A DNA stretch of 64,000 nucleotides, taken from the NCBI GenBank assembly GCA_964523795.1, contig CAZGAO010000012.1, positions 13,715-77,714 on the forward strand. Reading direction: 5' to 3'. The notes under the pieces were generated by a model. That model had not been told where the DNA came from and made no database searches. It saw only the letters and a list, made by a program, of their open reading frames with translations. Each line of letters starts with the position of its first letter. Position 1 is the stretch's first letter. Positions 23,116-31,542 of this stretch are shown one piece after another. A program made the position numbers and the translations under genes. Source of the stretch: SABY01 sp964523795. GTDB taxonomy: Bacteria; Bacteroidota; Bacteroidia; Bacteroidales; 4484-276.

Positions 23116-24321
23116 ATGCAAAATCATTTATCAGCACGAGTAAATAGTTTATCCGAATCGGCTACCCTGGCCATGACCCGCCGCAGCCGTGAATTAAAAG
23201 AAGCTGGCAAAGACATCATCAACCTGAGCATTGGCGAACCCGATTTTAATACGCCCGACTGCATCAAGGAAGCCGCTATCGATGCCATTCACAACAACAT
23301 TACGCACTATCCGCCCGTGGCAGGCTATGCCGAGCTAAAAAAGGCTATTGCCAAAAAATTTAAAAACGAGAACAATCTGGAGTACAGCCCCGAGCAAATC
23401 ATTGTTTCCAATGGTGCCAAACAATCCCTCACCAACACTATTTTGTGCCTGATCAATCCCGGCGATGAGGTATTAATTCCCGAGCCTTATTGGGTTTCGT
23501 ACCCCGAGATGGTAAAACTGGCCGAGGGCAAACCCGTTTACATCCCCTCGAGCATTGATCAGGATTTTAAGGTAAGCCCCGAAGCAGTTAAAAAGATGAT
23601 GACCGACAAATCGAAGGTTTTCATGTTTAGTTCACCCTGCAATCCTTCGGGAACAATTTACACCAAAGATGAGTTGGAAGCTTTAGCTCGTGTGCTGGCC
23701 GAAAAAGAAGACCTTTATATCATCAGCGATGAGATTTACGAACAAATCAACTTTGACGGAAAGCATGAGAGCATGGCGCAATTCGATTTCATCAAAGACA
23801 GGGTAATTACCGTAAACGGCGTTTCCAAAGGCTTTGCCATGACCGGATGGCGCATTGGCTATGTGGGAGCTCCCCTGCATGTTGCCAAGGCAAGCAACAC
23901 CTTGCAAGGTCAATACACCTCGGGGCCTTCGTCAATTTCGCAAATGGCCGCCCTCAAGGCCATCGAAACCGGGCCCTGCGCCATGAAAGAGATGGAGGAA
24001 ATGAAAGCAGCTTTTCGCGAACGCCGCGATCTTGTAATCGAACGCTTGAAAAAAATCCCGGGGCTGAAGGCCAATGTACCTGGCGGAGCTTTTTATATTT
24101 TCCCTGATGTACATTATTATTATGGAAAAAGCGATGGCGAAACCACCATTACTGATGGCATGGATCTTTGCCTCTACTTGCTCGACAAGGCTCAAGTAGC
24201 CCTCGTGCCTGGCTCGGCGTTTGGCAGCCCCAATTATATTCGTATTTCGTATGCTACATCAAGCCAAAAACTTGAAGAGGCATTTAGCAGAATAGAAAAA
24301 GCATTGGCAAATTTAAAATAG
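23116..24321 (+). CDS. Class I aspartate aminotransferase (pyridoxal phosphate-dependent)
   Basis: A 401-residue fold-type I aminotransferase. Recognisable landmarks are LSIGEPDFNTP (about 37-47), HYPPVAGYAELKKAI, the cofactor-contact phrase SPCNPSGTIYT (about 177), ISDEIYEQI, and the Schiff-base lysine Lys238 in GVSKGFAMTGWRIGY. The Arg in RISYAT near the C-terminus binds the substrate carboxylate. It interconverts aspartate and oxaloacetate and, in this subgroup, may also act on prephenate. It is monocistronic with its own promoter. Confidence 0.93.
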   Translation: MQNHLSARVNSLSESATLAMTRRSRELKEAGKDIINLSIGEPDFNTPDCIKEAAIDAIHNNITHYPPVAGYAELKKAIAKKFKNENNLEYSPEQIIVSNGAKQSLTNTILCLINPGDEVLIPEPYWVSYPEMVKLAEGKPVYIPSSIDQDFKVSPEAVKKMMTDKSKVFMFSSPCNPSGTIYTKDELEALARVLAEKEDLYIISDEIYEQINFDGKHESMAQFDFIKDRVITVNGVSKGFAMTGWRIGYVGAPLHVAKASNTLQGQYTSGPSSISQMAALKAIETGPCAMKEMEEMKAAFRERRDLVIERLKKIPGLKANVPGGAFYIFPDVHYYYGKSDGETTITDGMDLCLYLLDKAQVALVPGSAFGSPNYIRISYATSSQKLEEAFSRIEKALANLK

Positions 24322-24357
24322 TAAATCTCTTTAGTATCACTAATTGAAAATAAAAAT

Positions 24358-24365
24358 TACTTTTG
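24358..24365 (+). promoter_or_regulatory. -7 promoter element (TACTTTTG)
   Basis: Perfect TAnnTTTG 21 bp before the ATG at 24387. Confidence 0.6.
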
Positions 24366-24386
24366 CCAAAATTTTTAAAATTATAA

Positions 24387-24734
24387 TTGATGATACTACA
24401 AACAAATCTTAAGCACATCACCTCAGGTGAACAATTGAATAAGCTTATAGCTGAAAACGAAAACGTAATGGTATGCTGCGGGCGGATGGGGCCCATGTGT
24501 ATCCCGGTGTATCAAAGCATGAAAAAGCTGGAGAGTGAATATCAAAATGTGGCGATCTACGATTTCCTTTTTGATCATCCCGATGCTCATCTGATAAAAA
24601 ATCTGCCCCAATGTCAGGGTTTTATGGGGCTTCCCTTTACGGTATATTACAAAAACGGAAAAGTGGCCGCTGCAACTTCGAGCATACAAAGCGAAAGGCA
24701 GATAAGAGAAGCGCTGGATGAATTGCTCGACTAA
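24387..24734 (+). CDS. Thioredoxin-fold protein with an atypical active site
   Basis: A 115-residue protein with thioredoxin topology: N-terminal helix SGEQLNKLI, strand VMVCC, long helix CIPVYQSMKKLESEYQNV, then FMGLPFTVYYKNGKVAA, which carries the cis-proline strand, and a C-terminal helix IREALDELLD. In place of WCGPC the active-site loop reads CCGRMGPMC (residues 30-38): the GP pair is kept but the first cysteine of CxxC is replaced and one residue is inserted. Cys30, Cys31 and Cys38 remain, so redox activity is possible but not by the standard mechanism. Confidence 0.75.
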   Translation: MMILQTNLKHITSGEQLNKLIAENENVMVCCGRMGPMCIPVYQSMKKLESEYQNVAIYDFLFDHPDAHLIKNLPQCQGFMGLPFTVYYKNGKVAAATSSIQSERQIREALDELLD

Positions 24735-24785
24735 AAAGCGAGATTTAATCACAAAAGCTATCATAGAATAAATGAACCAATTTTT

Positions 24786-24816
24786 TTTGTTTATCAAAAA
24801 AATAGTTCTACTTTTG
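24786..24816 (+). promoter_or_regulatory. Promoter of the rplM-rpsI cluster
   Basis: TTTG (24786-24789), 19-bp spacer, TACTTTTG (24809-24816): a full Bacteroidetes promoter. Confidence 0.75.
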
Positions 24817-24819
24817 CAG

Positions 24820-24833
24820 CCCCAATTTTGGGG
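24820..24833 (+). promoter_or_regulatory. Hairpin at the 5' end of the rplM leader
   Basis: CCCC-AATTTT-GGGG at or just after the expected transcription start, within a leader of about 50 nt. A structured L13 leader motif has been described in Bacteroidia (L13-Bacteroidia RNA); whether this is a member needs a covariance-model search. Confidence 0.45.
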
Positions 24834-24870
24834 AGGTACAGAATATTGTATAGAAATAACTGATTAATAA

Positions 24871-25326
24871 ATGGATACCTTAAGTTACAAGACCAAAAGT
24901 GCCAACAGTGAGACCGTTGAAAAGAAATGGGTTCTCATTGATGCGGAAGATCAAATTTTGGGAAGACTGGCTTCGGCCACAGCAAAAATTCTTCGCGGAA
25001 AAAACAAACCGGATTTCACTCCACACGTGGATTGTGGTGATAATGTGGTAATCATCAACGCCGAGAAAGTAAAACTTACCGGCAACAAGATGGAGCAGAA
25101 AGAATACATCAGCCACTCGGGTTATCCGGGCGGGCAAAAAATTACATCGCCCAGGCAGTTGATGGCCAAGAAGCCTACTGCCATGGTTGAATATGCTGTA
25201 AAAGGGATGTTGCCCAAAAATCGTCTGGCCAGCAAATTGTTTCGCAATTTGTATGTATATGCCGGAGCGGAGCACCAGCAGCAAGCACAAAAGCCAACGC
25301 AAGTAAAACTTAATGAAATTAAATAA
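24871..25326 (+). CDS. rplM: 50S ribosomal protein L13
   Basis: The 151-residue protein contains WVLIDAEDQILGRLASATA (about residues 25-43), KPDFTPHVDCGDNVVIINAE and GMLPKNRLASKLFRNLYVYA, the L13 signature. It binds 23S rRNA early in 50S assembly. The N-terminal extension of about 20 residues (DTLSYKTKSANSETVEK) is usual in Bacteroidetes. It is followed after 3 bp by rpsI, as in most bacteria. Confidence 0.98.
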   Translation: MDTLSYKTKSANSETVEKKWVLIDAEDQILGRLASATAKILRGKNKPDFTPHVDCGDNVVIINAEKVKLTGNKMEQKEYISHSGYPGGQKITSPRQLMAKKPTAMVEYAVKGMLPKNRLASKLFRNLYVYAGAEHQQQAQKPTQVKLNEIK

Positions 25327-25329
25327 GCA

Positions 25330-25716
25330 ATGGAAGTTATCAATGCATTAGGGAGGAGAAAAAAAGCAGTTGCCCGCGTTTTCCTTACAATAGGTAATGG
25401 GAAAATTACCATCAACAAACGCGAAATGGAAGCCTATTTCCCCTCTGCCACCCTTCAATATGTTGCCCGTCAAGCCTTAGCGCTCACCAACAACACCGAC
25501 AAATATGATATTATCGCCAACATTGATGGTGGTGGTTTCAAAGGCCAGGTAGAAGCCTTCCGCCTGGGTGTTGCCCGTGCCATTATTCAGCTTGAGCCCG
25601 AGCATCGCCCCGTTCTAAAATCCAACGGCCTGCTGCGCAGAGACCCCAGAATGGTTGAGCGTAAAAAACCAGGGCAGAAGAAAGCCAGAAAGAAATTTCA
25701 ATTTAGTAAACGATAG
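25330..25716 (+). CDS. rpsI: 30S ribosomal protein S9
   Basis: The 128-residue protein opens EVINALGRRKKAVARVFL and ends with the basic tail KKARKKFQFSKR, whose last residues reach the P-site tRNA. GGGFKGQVEAFRLGVARAI and DPRMVERKKPG are family signatures. Cotranscribed with rplM (3-bp gap). Confidence 0.98.
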   Translation: MEVINALGRRKKAVARVFLTIGNGKITINKREMEAYFPSATLQYVARQALALTNNTDKYDIIANIDGGGFKGQVEAFRLGVARAIIQLEPEHRPVLKSNGLLRRDPRMVERKKPGQKKARKKFQFSKR

Positions 25717-25745
25717 TATCCGGATATTAAAGTGTTTAGTATCCA

Positions 25746-25787
25746 AACCTGCGAGACTTCTACATAAAAGTGAACTACTCGCAGGTT
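25746..25787 (+). promoter_or_regulatory. Hairpin in the rpsI-rpsB intergenic region
   Basis: Perfect 10-bp arms AACCTGCGAG (25746-25755) and CTCGCAGGTT (25778-25787) with a 22-nt loop that itself has ACTT/AAGT. No T run follows, so it is unlikely to be a terminator. It lies 37 bp before rpsB and could be an S2-binding leader or an mRNA-processing site. Confidence 0.5.
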
Positions 25788-25824
25788 GTGTATTTAAGGA
25801 ATGTAAACATCAATTAAAAATTCA

Positions 25825-26730
25825 ATGCCAAGAACAAATTTCGAACAATTACTGGACGCAGGTGTGCATTTTGGCCACCTGAAAAGAAAGTGGAATCCCA
25901 ACATGGCTCCCTACATTTTTATGGAGCGCAATGGTATTCACATCATCGATCTTTACAAAACAGCAGCAAAGATTGAAGAAGCGGCTTCGGCCGTAAAGCA
26001 AATTACCCGTTCGGGTAAAAAAATCCTATTCGTAGCTACGAAGAAGCAGGCTAAAGACATTGTTTCAGAAAAGATAAAACGTGTAGGAATGCCCTATGTC
26101 ACGGAGCGTTGGCCCGGCGGAATGCTTACTAACTTTGCTACCATTCGCAAAGCGGTGCGCAAAATGTCGCAGATCGACAAGATGATGACCGACAACTCGT
26201 ACACCAACATCTCGAAGCGTGAAAGACTGCAAATTGTCCGCGAACGCGCCAAACTGGAAAAACAACTCGGCAGTATCTCCGATTTGAACAGACTGCCTTC
26301 AGCCATTTTTGTGGTAGATATTCTGAAAGAACACATCGCCATAGCCGAAGCCAAAAAACTCAACATCCCAACTTTTGCCATCGTTGATACGAACTCCGAT
26401 CCCAAAAAAGTTGACTTCCCCATACCTGCCAACGATGATGCTTCAAAGTCGATAGCACTGATTATGGAAATCATGGCTAAAGCTGTGGAAGAAGGACTGA
26501 TGGAACGCCAGGCCGACAAAGACAAGCGTAGCGAGGAACAGGAGGAAGAAGAACGCATTAAAACACGTACCAAAGACGAGCTGGAAGAAGAAAATGAAGA
26601 GAAGGAAGACCAGCCCAAGAAAACAAAAGAAGTAGGAAAACGCCCCCGTATCAAATCAGATGGCGATGAGGCCAAGCCCATGGATAAAGATAAAAGAGTA
26701 CGCAAAGGTACTGCTGTAAGAAAAAAATAA
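25825..26730 (+). CDS. rpsB: 30S ribosomal protein S2 with a long acidic/basic C-terminal extension
   Basis: Residues 1-230 are a standard S2: FEQLLDAGVHFGHLKRKWNP, YIFMERNGIHIIDL, VTERWPGGMLTNFATI, and IAIAEAKKLNIPTFAIVDTN. The usual length is 230-250; here 301, with about 65 extra residues made almost only of E, K, D and R (EEQEEEERIKTRTKDELEEE..., ending RKGTAVRKK). The extension is probably disordered. S2 binds the 30S body and helps recruit S1. It is followed by tsf with a hairpin in between. Confidence 0.97.
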   Translation: MPRTNFEQLLDAGVHFGHLKRKWNPNMAPYIFMERNGIHIIDLYKTAAKIEEAASAVKQITRSGKKILFVATKKQAKDIVSEKIKRVGMPYVTERWPGGMLTNFATIRKAVRKMSQIDKMMTDNSYTNISKRERLQIVRERAKLEKQLGSISDLNRLPSAIFVVDILKEHIAIAEAKKLNIPTFAIVDTNSDPKKVDFPIPANDDASKSIALIMEIMAKAVEEGLMERQADKDKRSEEQEEEERIKTRTKDELEEENEEKEDQPKKTKEVGKRPRIKSDGDEAKPMDKDKRVRKGTAVRKK

Positions 26731-26764
26731 TTTCGTTAAAGCAATTCATTAAACAAAACTGATT

Positions 26765-26804
26765 AAAAAGAGATGATGAAATTTTTTCTGCATCTCTTTT
26801 TTTT
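26765..26804 (+). terminator. Terminator or attenuator between rpsB and tsf
   Basis: Arms AAAAAGAGATG and CATCTCTTTTT with T-run TTTTTTTT. It may lower tsf expression relative to rpsB or end the rpsB transcript. Confidence 0.75.
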
Positions 26805-26849
26805 AATCTATCCGAATTTATAACACCAAAATTTAAATCATAGAATAAA

Positions 26850-27680
26850 ATGGCAAATATTACTGCTGCTGAAGTTGCAAAACTGCGCAAACAGACCGGT
26901 GCAGGGATGATGGACTGCAAAAAAGCACTCCAGGAATCTGAAGGTGATTTTGAAAAAGCTATTGAAATACTTCGTAAAAAAGGAGCCAAAGTAGCTGCTA
27001 AAAGAGCTGACAAAGATGCTACCGAAGGTTACGTAATTGCACAAACCAACAACGACAAAACTTTTGGTGTGCTGGTGATGGTAAACTGCGAAACCGACTT
27101 TGTAGGTAAAAGCGAAGACTTTGTGAATTTCGTAAAAGGCATTTCCGATGTAGCACTCCAAAATAAGGCCGAGACCCTCGAAGCTGTTCTTGCCCTTCCC
27201 CTTGATGGTGTTACCGTTGCAGACAAATTAAGTGATATGATCGGGAAAACCGGCGAAAAACTTGAGTTCGATACTTTTGCTGCCATTTCAAGCCCGCTGG
27301 TAGCTGGATACAACCACAACGGGAATAAAATTGGAACACTCGTAGGCATGAGCAAAGCCGGCGAAGGTATCGGCGAAGTAGGTCATAATGTGGCCATGCA
27401 AATTGCTGCCATGAACCCAGTTTCGTTAGACAAAGATTCGGTTCCCCAAAAAGTAATTGATACCGAACTTGAGGTTGGCAAAGACCTGGCGCGCCAGGAA
27501 GGCAAACCTGAAGATATGCTCGATAAAATTGCCCAAGGCCGCTTAGGGAAATTTTTTAAAGAAAACACCCTGATGAGCCAGTCGTTTATCAAAGACTCCA
27601 AAAAAACCATCAGCGATTATCTGAAAGAAACAGATAAAGATTTAACGGTAAACACATTCCACCGTTTCGCTATTGGCTAA
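26850..27680 (+). CDS. tsf: Translation elongation factor Ts
   Basis: The 276-residue protein starts with the UBA-like domain: VAKLRKQTGAGMMDCKKALQ, then EGDFEKAIEILRKKG. The core contains CETDFVGKSEDFVNF and HNVAMQIAAMNP, and the C-terminal module ends TVNTFHRFAIG. It is the nucleotide exchange factor for EF-Tu. It follows rpsB as in most bacteria; a terminator-like hairpin separates them and another ends the cluster. Confidence 0.98.
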   Translation: MANITAAEVAKLRKQTGAGMMDCKKALQESEGDFEKAIEILRKKGAKVAAKRADKDATEGYVIAQTNNDKTFGVLVMVNCETDFVGKSEDFVNFVKGISDVALQNKAETLEAVLALPLDGVTVADKLSDMIGKTGEKLEFDTFAAISSPLVAGYNHNGNKIGTLVGMSKAGEGIGEVGHNVAMQIAAMNPVSLDKDSVPQKVIDTELEVGKDLARQEGKPEDMLDKIAQGRLGKFFKENTLMSQSFIKDSKKTISDYLKETDKDLTVNTFHRFAIG

Positions 27681-27702
27681 GATATTTTATCTATACCCAT
27701 AA

Positions 27703-27736
27703 AAAAGGCTGCTTTTGTTAAAAGCAGCCTTTTTTT
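27703..27736 (+). terminator. Rho-independent terminator after tsf
   Basis: AAAAGGCTGCTTTT-GTT-AAAAGCAGCCTTTT followed by TTT. Perfect stem; it can act on both strands. Confidence 0.9.
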
Positions 27737-27752
27737 GTATCCGCGATATGGT

Positions 27753-27769
27753 GTTCATTAGTAATGAAC
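27753..27769. repeat. Palindrome GTTCATTA-G-TAATGAAC in a gene-free stretch
   Basis: Perfect 8-bp arms. It lies in the gap 27737-27916 between the tsf terminator and a TA module; nothing else is recognised there. Confidence 0.6.
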
Positions 27770-27916
27770 AAAGTTTATCCTTGTACGCTAAAAATTCAAA
27801 AAAAGCAGCGAATGTGATTTTATCATTTCACAAAATGGGCAAATCTGAAATATGATACAACCGTGCATAATGCCACAATTATTATTTAGACGCAAAAAAC
27901 AGTTGCTCAGACTTTA

Positions 27917-28243
27917 TTATTTTATCCTTTTTAATAGTTCCTGAAGTTCATTATCAGAAATATTTTCCTTTTCGGATTTATCGTAGATGGTTAACAGGTA
28001 GGCTGTTTGGTTAACGACTTTAACACAGGTAATTAAACGAGAACCACCAGATTTGCCTTTCCCTTTAGAAGTTATGGCCATACGAACTTTATAGCAATCT
28101 TTTCCTAAAGGTTCGCCTTGTGTTGGGTTTATTTCGAGGGAATCTATAAGCTTTTCCAGGTCAGATTTAAACGGACGGTGTTTTTTGGCAATACCTTTGG
28201 CATGCTGTTTAAAGCCATCGGTAACAACAATATTAAAGTTCAT
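27917..28243 (-). CDS. RelE/ParE-superfamily toxin
   Basis: A 108-residue protein: FNIVVTDGFKQHAKGIAKKH at the start, SDLEKLIDSLEINPTQGEPL, then KVRMAITSKGKGKSGGSRLI and TAYLLTIYDKSEKENISDNE. This is the RelE fold with the GEPLG...YKVRxAI...KSGGxRxI core used by many Bacteroidetes toxins; the basic KGKSGG stretch likely binds RNA. Its start overlaps the antitoxin gene by 11 bp. The module sits between tsf and lepA, a common kind of intergenic site for such cassettes. Confidence 0.85.
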   Translation of the reverse strand: MNFNIVVTDGFKQHAKGIAKKHRPFKSDLEKLIDSLEINPTQGEPLGKDCYKVRMAITSKGKGKSGGSRLITCVKVVNQTAYLLTIYDKSEKENISDNELQELLKRIK

Positions 28244-28442
28244 TAAGAAAATCTCTTGCTGGTTGAAGTATTATTTTTCCGTCCTGGTGTTGCTTTACCT
28301 GTTCCAAAGAATGCTGTAAATCGTCAACAAATTGCTGATTCTTTTTAGATATTTGCTTTACTTTCTTGAAACCAAGATTACTTACAAGTTCCATAAAAAA
28401 GATGTATTTATTGTCCGGTATGTCGATTACTATCCTTTGCAT
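28233..28442 (-). CDS. Antitoxin of the RelE-type pair
   Basis: A 69-residue protein opening MQRIVIDIPDNKYIFFMEL, a close relative in its first 20 residues of the antitoxin at 5207-5425, with a different C-terminal half (QHSLEQVKQHQDGKIILQPA) that must match its own toxin. It should neutralise the overlapping toxin. Confidence 0.82.
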   Translation of the reverse strand: MQRIVIDIPDNKYIFFMELVSNLGFKKVKQISKKNQQFVDDLQHSLEQVKQHQDGKIILQPARDFLNEL

Positions 28443-28521
28443 AGCATTGTTTTATTTTGTTGTGTTAACTTGTCTAGTTATAAAATACCAAGTTAAAACA
28501 TCCATTAGCAAATAAATTTAT

Positions 28522-30309
28522 TTAATCCAATTTCAATACCGCCAAAAACGCCGATTGTGGTACTTCCACATTACCTACCTGGCGCATCCGTTTCTTGCCT
28601 TTTTTCTGCTTTTCGAGCAGCTTGCGCTTACGCGTAATATCGCCACCATAGCATTTGGCGGTAACGTCTTTGCGCATGGCTTTTACGGTTTCGCGGGCAA
28701 TAACCTTGGTACCGATGGCAGCCTGGATTGCCACATCATATTGCTGACGCGGTATCAATTCTTTGAGCTTTTCGCACATGCGGCGGCCAAAGTAGTAGGC
28801 ATTGTCGAAGTGGATAAGGGTGGAGAGCGCGTCAACAGTATCGCCGTTAAGCAAAATATCCAAACGCACAAGTTTCGCCTGCTGGTAACCGGTGATGTGA
28901 TAATCGAAAGAGGCATAGCCCCTGGAGATACTTTTAAGCCTGTCGTAAAAATCGAATACAATCTCGGCCAGGGGCAGCGAAAAAGATATTTCAACCCGGT
29001 CGCTGGTAAGATAAACCTGATTTTTCATCTCTCCCCTACGGTCGATACACAGATTCATAATCGCACCCACGTACTCCGACTTCGAGATAATCTGGGCATG
29101 AATCATCGGCTCCTCTACGTGGTCAAGCTCGTTGGGGCCTGGCAAGCCGGAAGGATTATGAACATCGATCACCTCATTTTTGGTGGTGTAAGCCTTGTAA
29201 TTTACGTTGGGAACCGTGGTAATCACATCCATGTTGAACTCGCGATCCAAACGTTCCTGAACAATTTCCATGTGCAACAAACCCAGAAAACCACAGCGGA
29301 AGCCAAATCCTAAGGCCACCGATGATTCAGGTTCAAAGGTTAGGGAGGCATCGTTCAGCTGGAGCTTTTCCATCGAAGCCCGAAGTTCTTCGTACTCGTC
29401 AGCATCGATAGGGTAAATACCCGCAAACACCATAGGCTTCACATTTTCAAAGCCTTCGATTATATCCCCACAGGGATTATCAACCTGGGTTATGGTATCT
29501 CCTACTTTAACCTCTTTAGAAGCTTTGATACCGGAAATAATATATCCAACATCGCCTGCCTCCAAAGTTTTTTTAGGAAAATAGCCAAGCCTTAATACGC
29601 CAATTTCATCCGCATTATATTCCTTGCCGGTGGCTACAAATTTCACAAAATCATTTTTGCTGATTTTTCCGTTAAAAATCCTAAAATATGCAATGATACC
29701 CCGATACGAGTTAAACACTGAATCGAAGATCAGGGCTTGCAAGGGGGCATCTACATTACCTTTTGGATGCGGTACCTTTTCGACAATTTTTTCCAAAATT
29801 ACATCTACACCAAAACCTGTTTTAGCACTGGCTTCAAGGATGTCGTCCCTGTCGCAGCCAATCAAATCTACAATCTGATCTTTTACCTCATCGGGCATGG
29901 CATTGTCCATGTCCATTTTGTTGAGCACCGGAATTATTTCCAGGTCATGCTCCAAGGCAAGGTATAAATTTGATATAGTTTGCGCCTGAATACCCTGTGT
30001 TGCATCCACAATAAGCAAAGCACCTTCGCAGGCGGCAATGGCTCGCGATACTTCGTAAGAGAAATCCACATGGCCGGGCGTATCGATCAGGTTAAGCACA
30101 TAATCCTGGTCACCAAAGTTATAAAGCATCTGAATGGCATGGCTCTTAATAGTTATACCCCGTTCGCGTTCAAGATCCATACTATCGAGTACCTGTTCCT
30201 TTTTATCTCTGTCGCCAATGGTATGGGTCAGGTCGAGCAAGCGGTCGGCCAGGGTGCTTTTGCCATGGTCGATATGTGCAATAATACAGAAGTTTCGTAT
30301 ATTTTTCAT
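28522..30309 (-). CDS. lepA: Elongation factor 4 (LepA) translational GTPase
   Basis: A 595-residue GTPase. G1 is AHIDHGKSTLADRLL (residues 10-24), the effector region has ERERGITIKSHAI, G3 is DTPGHVDFSYEV, and G4 is PVLNKMDMDNA. The LepA C-terminal domain ends KCYGGDITRKRKLLEKQKKG ... KRMRQVGNVEVPQSAFLAVL. LepA back-translocates ribosomes or aids 30S biogenesis. The start is taken at MKNIRNFCII (30309), not at the longer frame to 30366, because the family begins there and a promoter element ends 6 bp before it. The mRNA is probably leaderless or nearly so. Confidence 0.97.
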   Translation of the reverse strand: MKNIRNFCIIAHIDHGKSTLADRLLDLTHTIGDRDKKEQVLDSMDLERERGITIKSHAIQMLYNFGDQDYVLNLIDTPGHVDFSYEVSRAIAACEGALLIVDATQGIQAQTISNLYLALEHDLEIIPVLNKMDMDNAMPDEVKDQIVDLIGCDRDDILEASAKTGFGVDVILEKIVEKVPHPKGNVDAPLQALIFDSVFNSYRGIIAYFRIFNGKISKNDFVKFVATGKEYNADEIGVLRLGYFPKKTLEAGDVGYIISGIKASKEVKVGDTITQVDNPCGDIIEGFENVKPMVFAGIYPIDADEYEELRASMEKLQLNDASLTFEPESSVALGFGFRCGFLGLLHMEIVQERLDREFNMDVITTVPNVNYKAYTTKNEVIDVHNPSGLPGPNELDHVEEPMIHAQIISKSEYVGAIMNLCIDRRGEMKNQVYLTSDRVEISFSLPLAEIVFDFYDRLKSISRGYASFDYHITGYQQAKLVRLDILLNGDTVDALSTLIHFDNAYYFGRRMCEKLKELIPRQQYDVAIQAAIGTKVIARETVKAMRKDVTAKCYGGDITRKRKLLEKQKKGKKRMRQVGNVEVPQSAFLAVLKLD

Positions 30310-30315
30310 CGGCTG

Positions 30316-30323
30316 CAAAAATA
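30316..30323 (-). promoter_or_regulatory. -7 promoter element (TATTTTTG) at the lepA start
   Basis: Perfect TAnnTTTG on the minus strand, separated from the ATG at 30309 by only 6 bp. The region from here to 30542 (about 220 bp) shows no gene. Confidence 0.6.
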
Positions 30324-30542
30324 GTATTTTGAGGCGATAAATGTTATTTGTTAATAGTAGTGCCAAAAATGAATAATCTCTGCCTTCAATTTAAATAATA
30401 AATCTATTTAATAAACACATGATTTGGGCTAATCATTTATACTTTACCAATGAAATGTTTTCGCAAGTTACTGTAAACCTGGCACATTTACCTTCGACAC
30501 CAATGATATGCTTTTCAGAAGCTCAGAGATTATTTTATCGCG

Positions 30543-31493
30543 CTACAATTCAATAATTACCTCAGCATCCAACCCTGTTTCTCTGATAATATTTTCAATC
30601 GTAGCCCCGCTGTTTTTCATCTGAATTGCCAATTTCAAAGCTAAGGTTTCATTTTGTTTTTGTGCTTCTTCTTTTTGAAACCGCTCCTGTTTTTCTCTTT
30701 TCTTCGCTTGTTCCTCTCTTTCCTCGACTTCTACAATTTTCTTTAAATACTTAGCTTCCTGCTCGTCAAAAATGGTGTCGATTTCTTCTTCTGCTTCAAG
30801 GTTGCGGCGAAAGACTTCGTCCATCAGCGGATCTTGCAGATATTTGGCAATGTCGTTAAAACCTTTGGGGGTTTCCTGCAAGTCGAGGATAAAGTTCTTG
30901 TCAGTAACCCAGGCCTGGTTAAACAGTACCAGGAAATTTTCAAGTCGTGTCCGGCGTTTTTCAGGCAGTCGCCGAACTTGAATAATATGCGATTGATGGG
31001 TGAGGTGTTCGATAAAAAAACTCTTCACATCAATTCTTTCCTTGTTCACCGAGTTGATCACCTCGCGGTTTACGGTTACGGCCATGTAGGGCAAATCGTC
31101 CAGGTTGTAGCCCAAAATGTAAATAGTAATGATGGGATAGGCTGGTTGGTATTCTACCTGGGGTTCTTCTACTTTGCTCAAATCTTTTTTCCTTGCCATG
31201 TAATTACTGCCAAGATAAGAGCGGAAGCGTTGGATGTCGGTGGCGTATTTTGATTTTTGGAGTTCTATCAAAACGGTTTTTCGGCTGCCATCGGCTTCTT
31301 TAATTACGGCTTTAAAATCGAGCCTGAACAGGGTTAAACTCCGTTTTTGGTCAGGGAAAACCGTTTCCTGCTGACCCAGGGTAACCTCCTCAACCTCCAC
31401 ATCCATAATTACCGACAATACCTTGCGGGCAAATTTGGTGTTTTCCATCAGGTATTTAAAGGCTTTGTCGTAAAGCGGGTTTATGATTTTCAT
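30543..31493 (-). CDS. PD-(D/E)XK nuclease family transposase-like protein (Rpn/PDDEXK_2 type), paralogue 1
   Basis: The 316-residue protein opens INPLYDKAFKYLMEN and has a nuclease core with Asp59 in FRLDFKAV and Glu77-Leu-Gln79 in LIELQKSK, as in the PDDEXK_2 (PF12784) and Rpn families, whose E. coli members promote RecA-independent recombination. The C-terminal part is a charged coiled coil (EEREEQAKKREKQERFQKEE) ending in GLDAEVIIEL. It is a near-identical copy of the gene at 31543-32514 for about 260 residues; differences concentrate in the coiled coil. Function in the cell is uncertain. Confidence 0.85.
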   Translation of the reverse strand: MKIINPLYDKAFKYLMENTKFARKVLSVIMDVEVEEVTLGQQETVFPDQKRSLTLFRLDFKAVIKEADGSRKTVLIELQKSKYATDIQRFRSYLGSNYMARKKDLSKVEEPQVEYQPAYPIITIYILGYNLDDLPYMAVTVNREVINSVNKERIDVKSFFIEHLTHQSHIIQVRRLPEKRRTRLENFLVLFNQAWVTDKNFILDLQETPKGFNDIAKYLQDPLMDEVFRRNLEAEEEIDTIFDEQEAKYLKKIVEVEEREEQAKKREKQERFQKEEAQKQNETLALKLAIQMKNSGATIENIIRETGLDAEVIIEL

Positions 31494-31542
31494 GGCTTGT
31501 TATTTTAAAGATGAATTTACAACCTTTCGGTTTTAATAATTT

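Noticed and set aside
30310..30366. Longer lepA start at 30366
   Set aside because: LepA proteins begin at the MKNIRNFCII-equivalent, and the promoter element at 30316-30323 would lie inside the longer frame.
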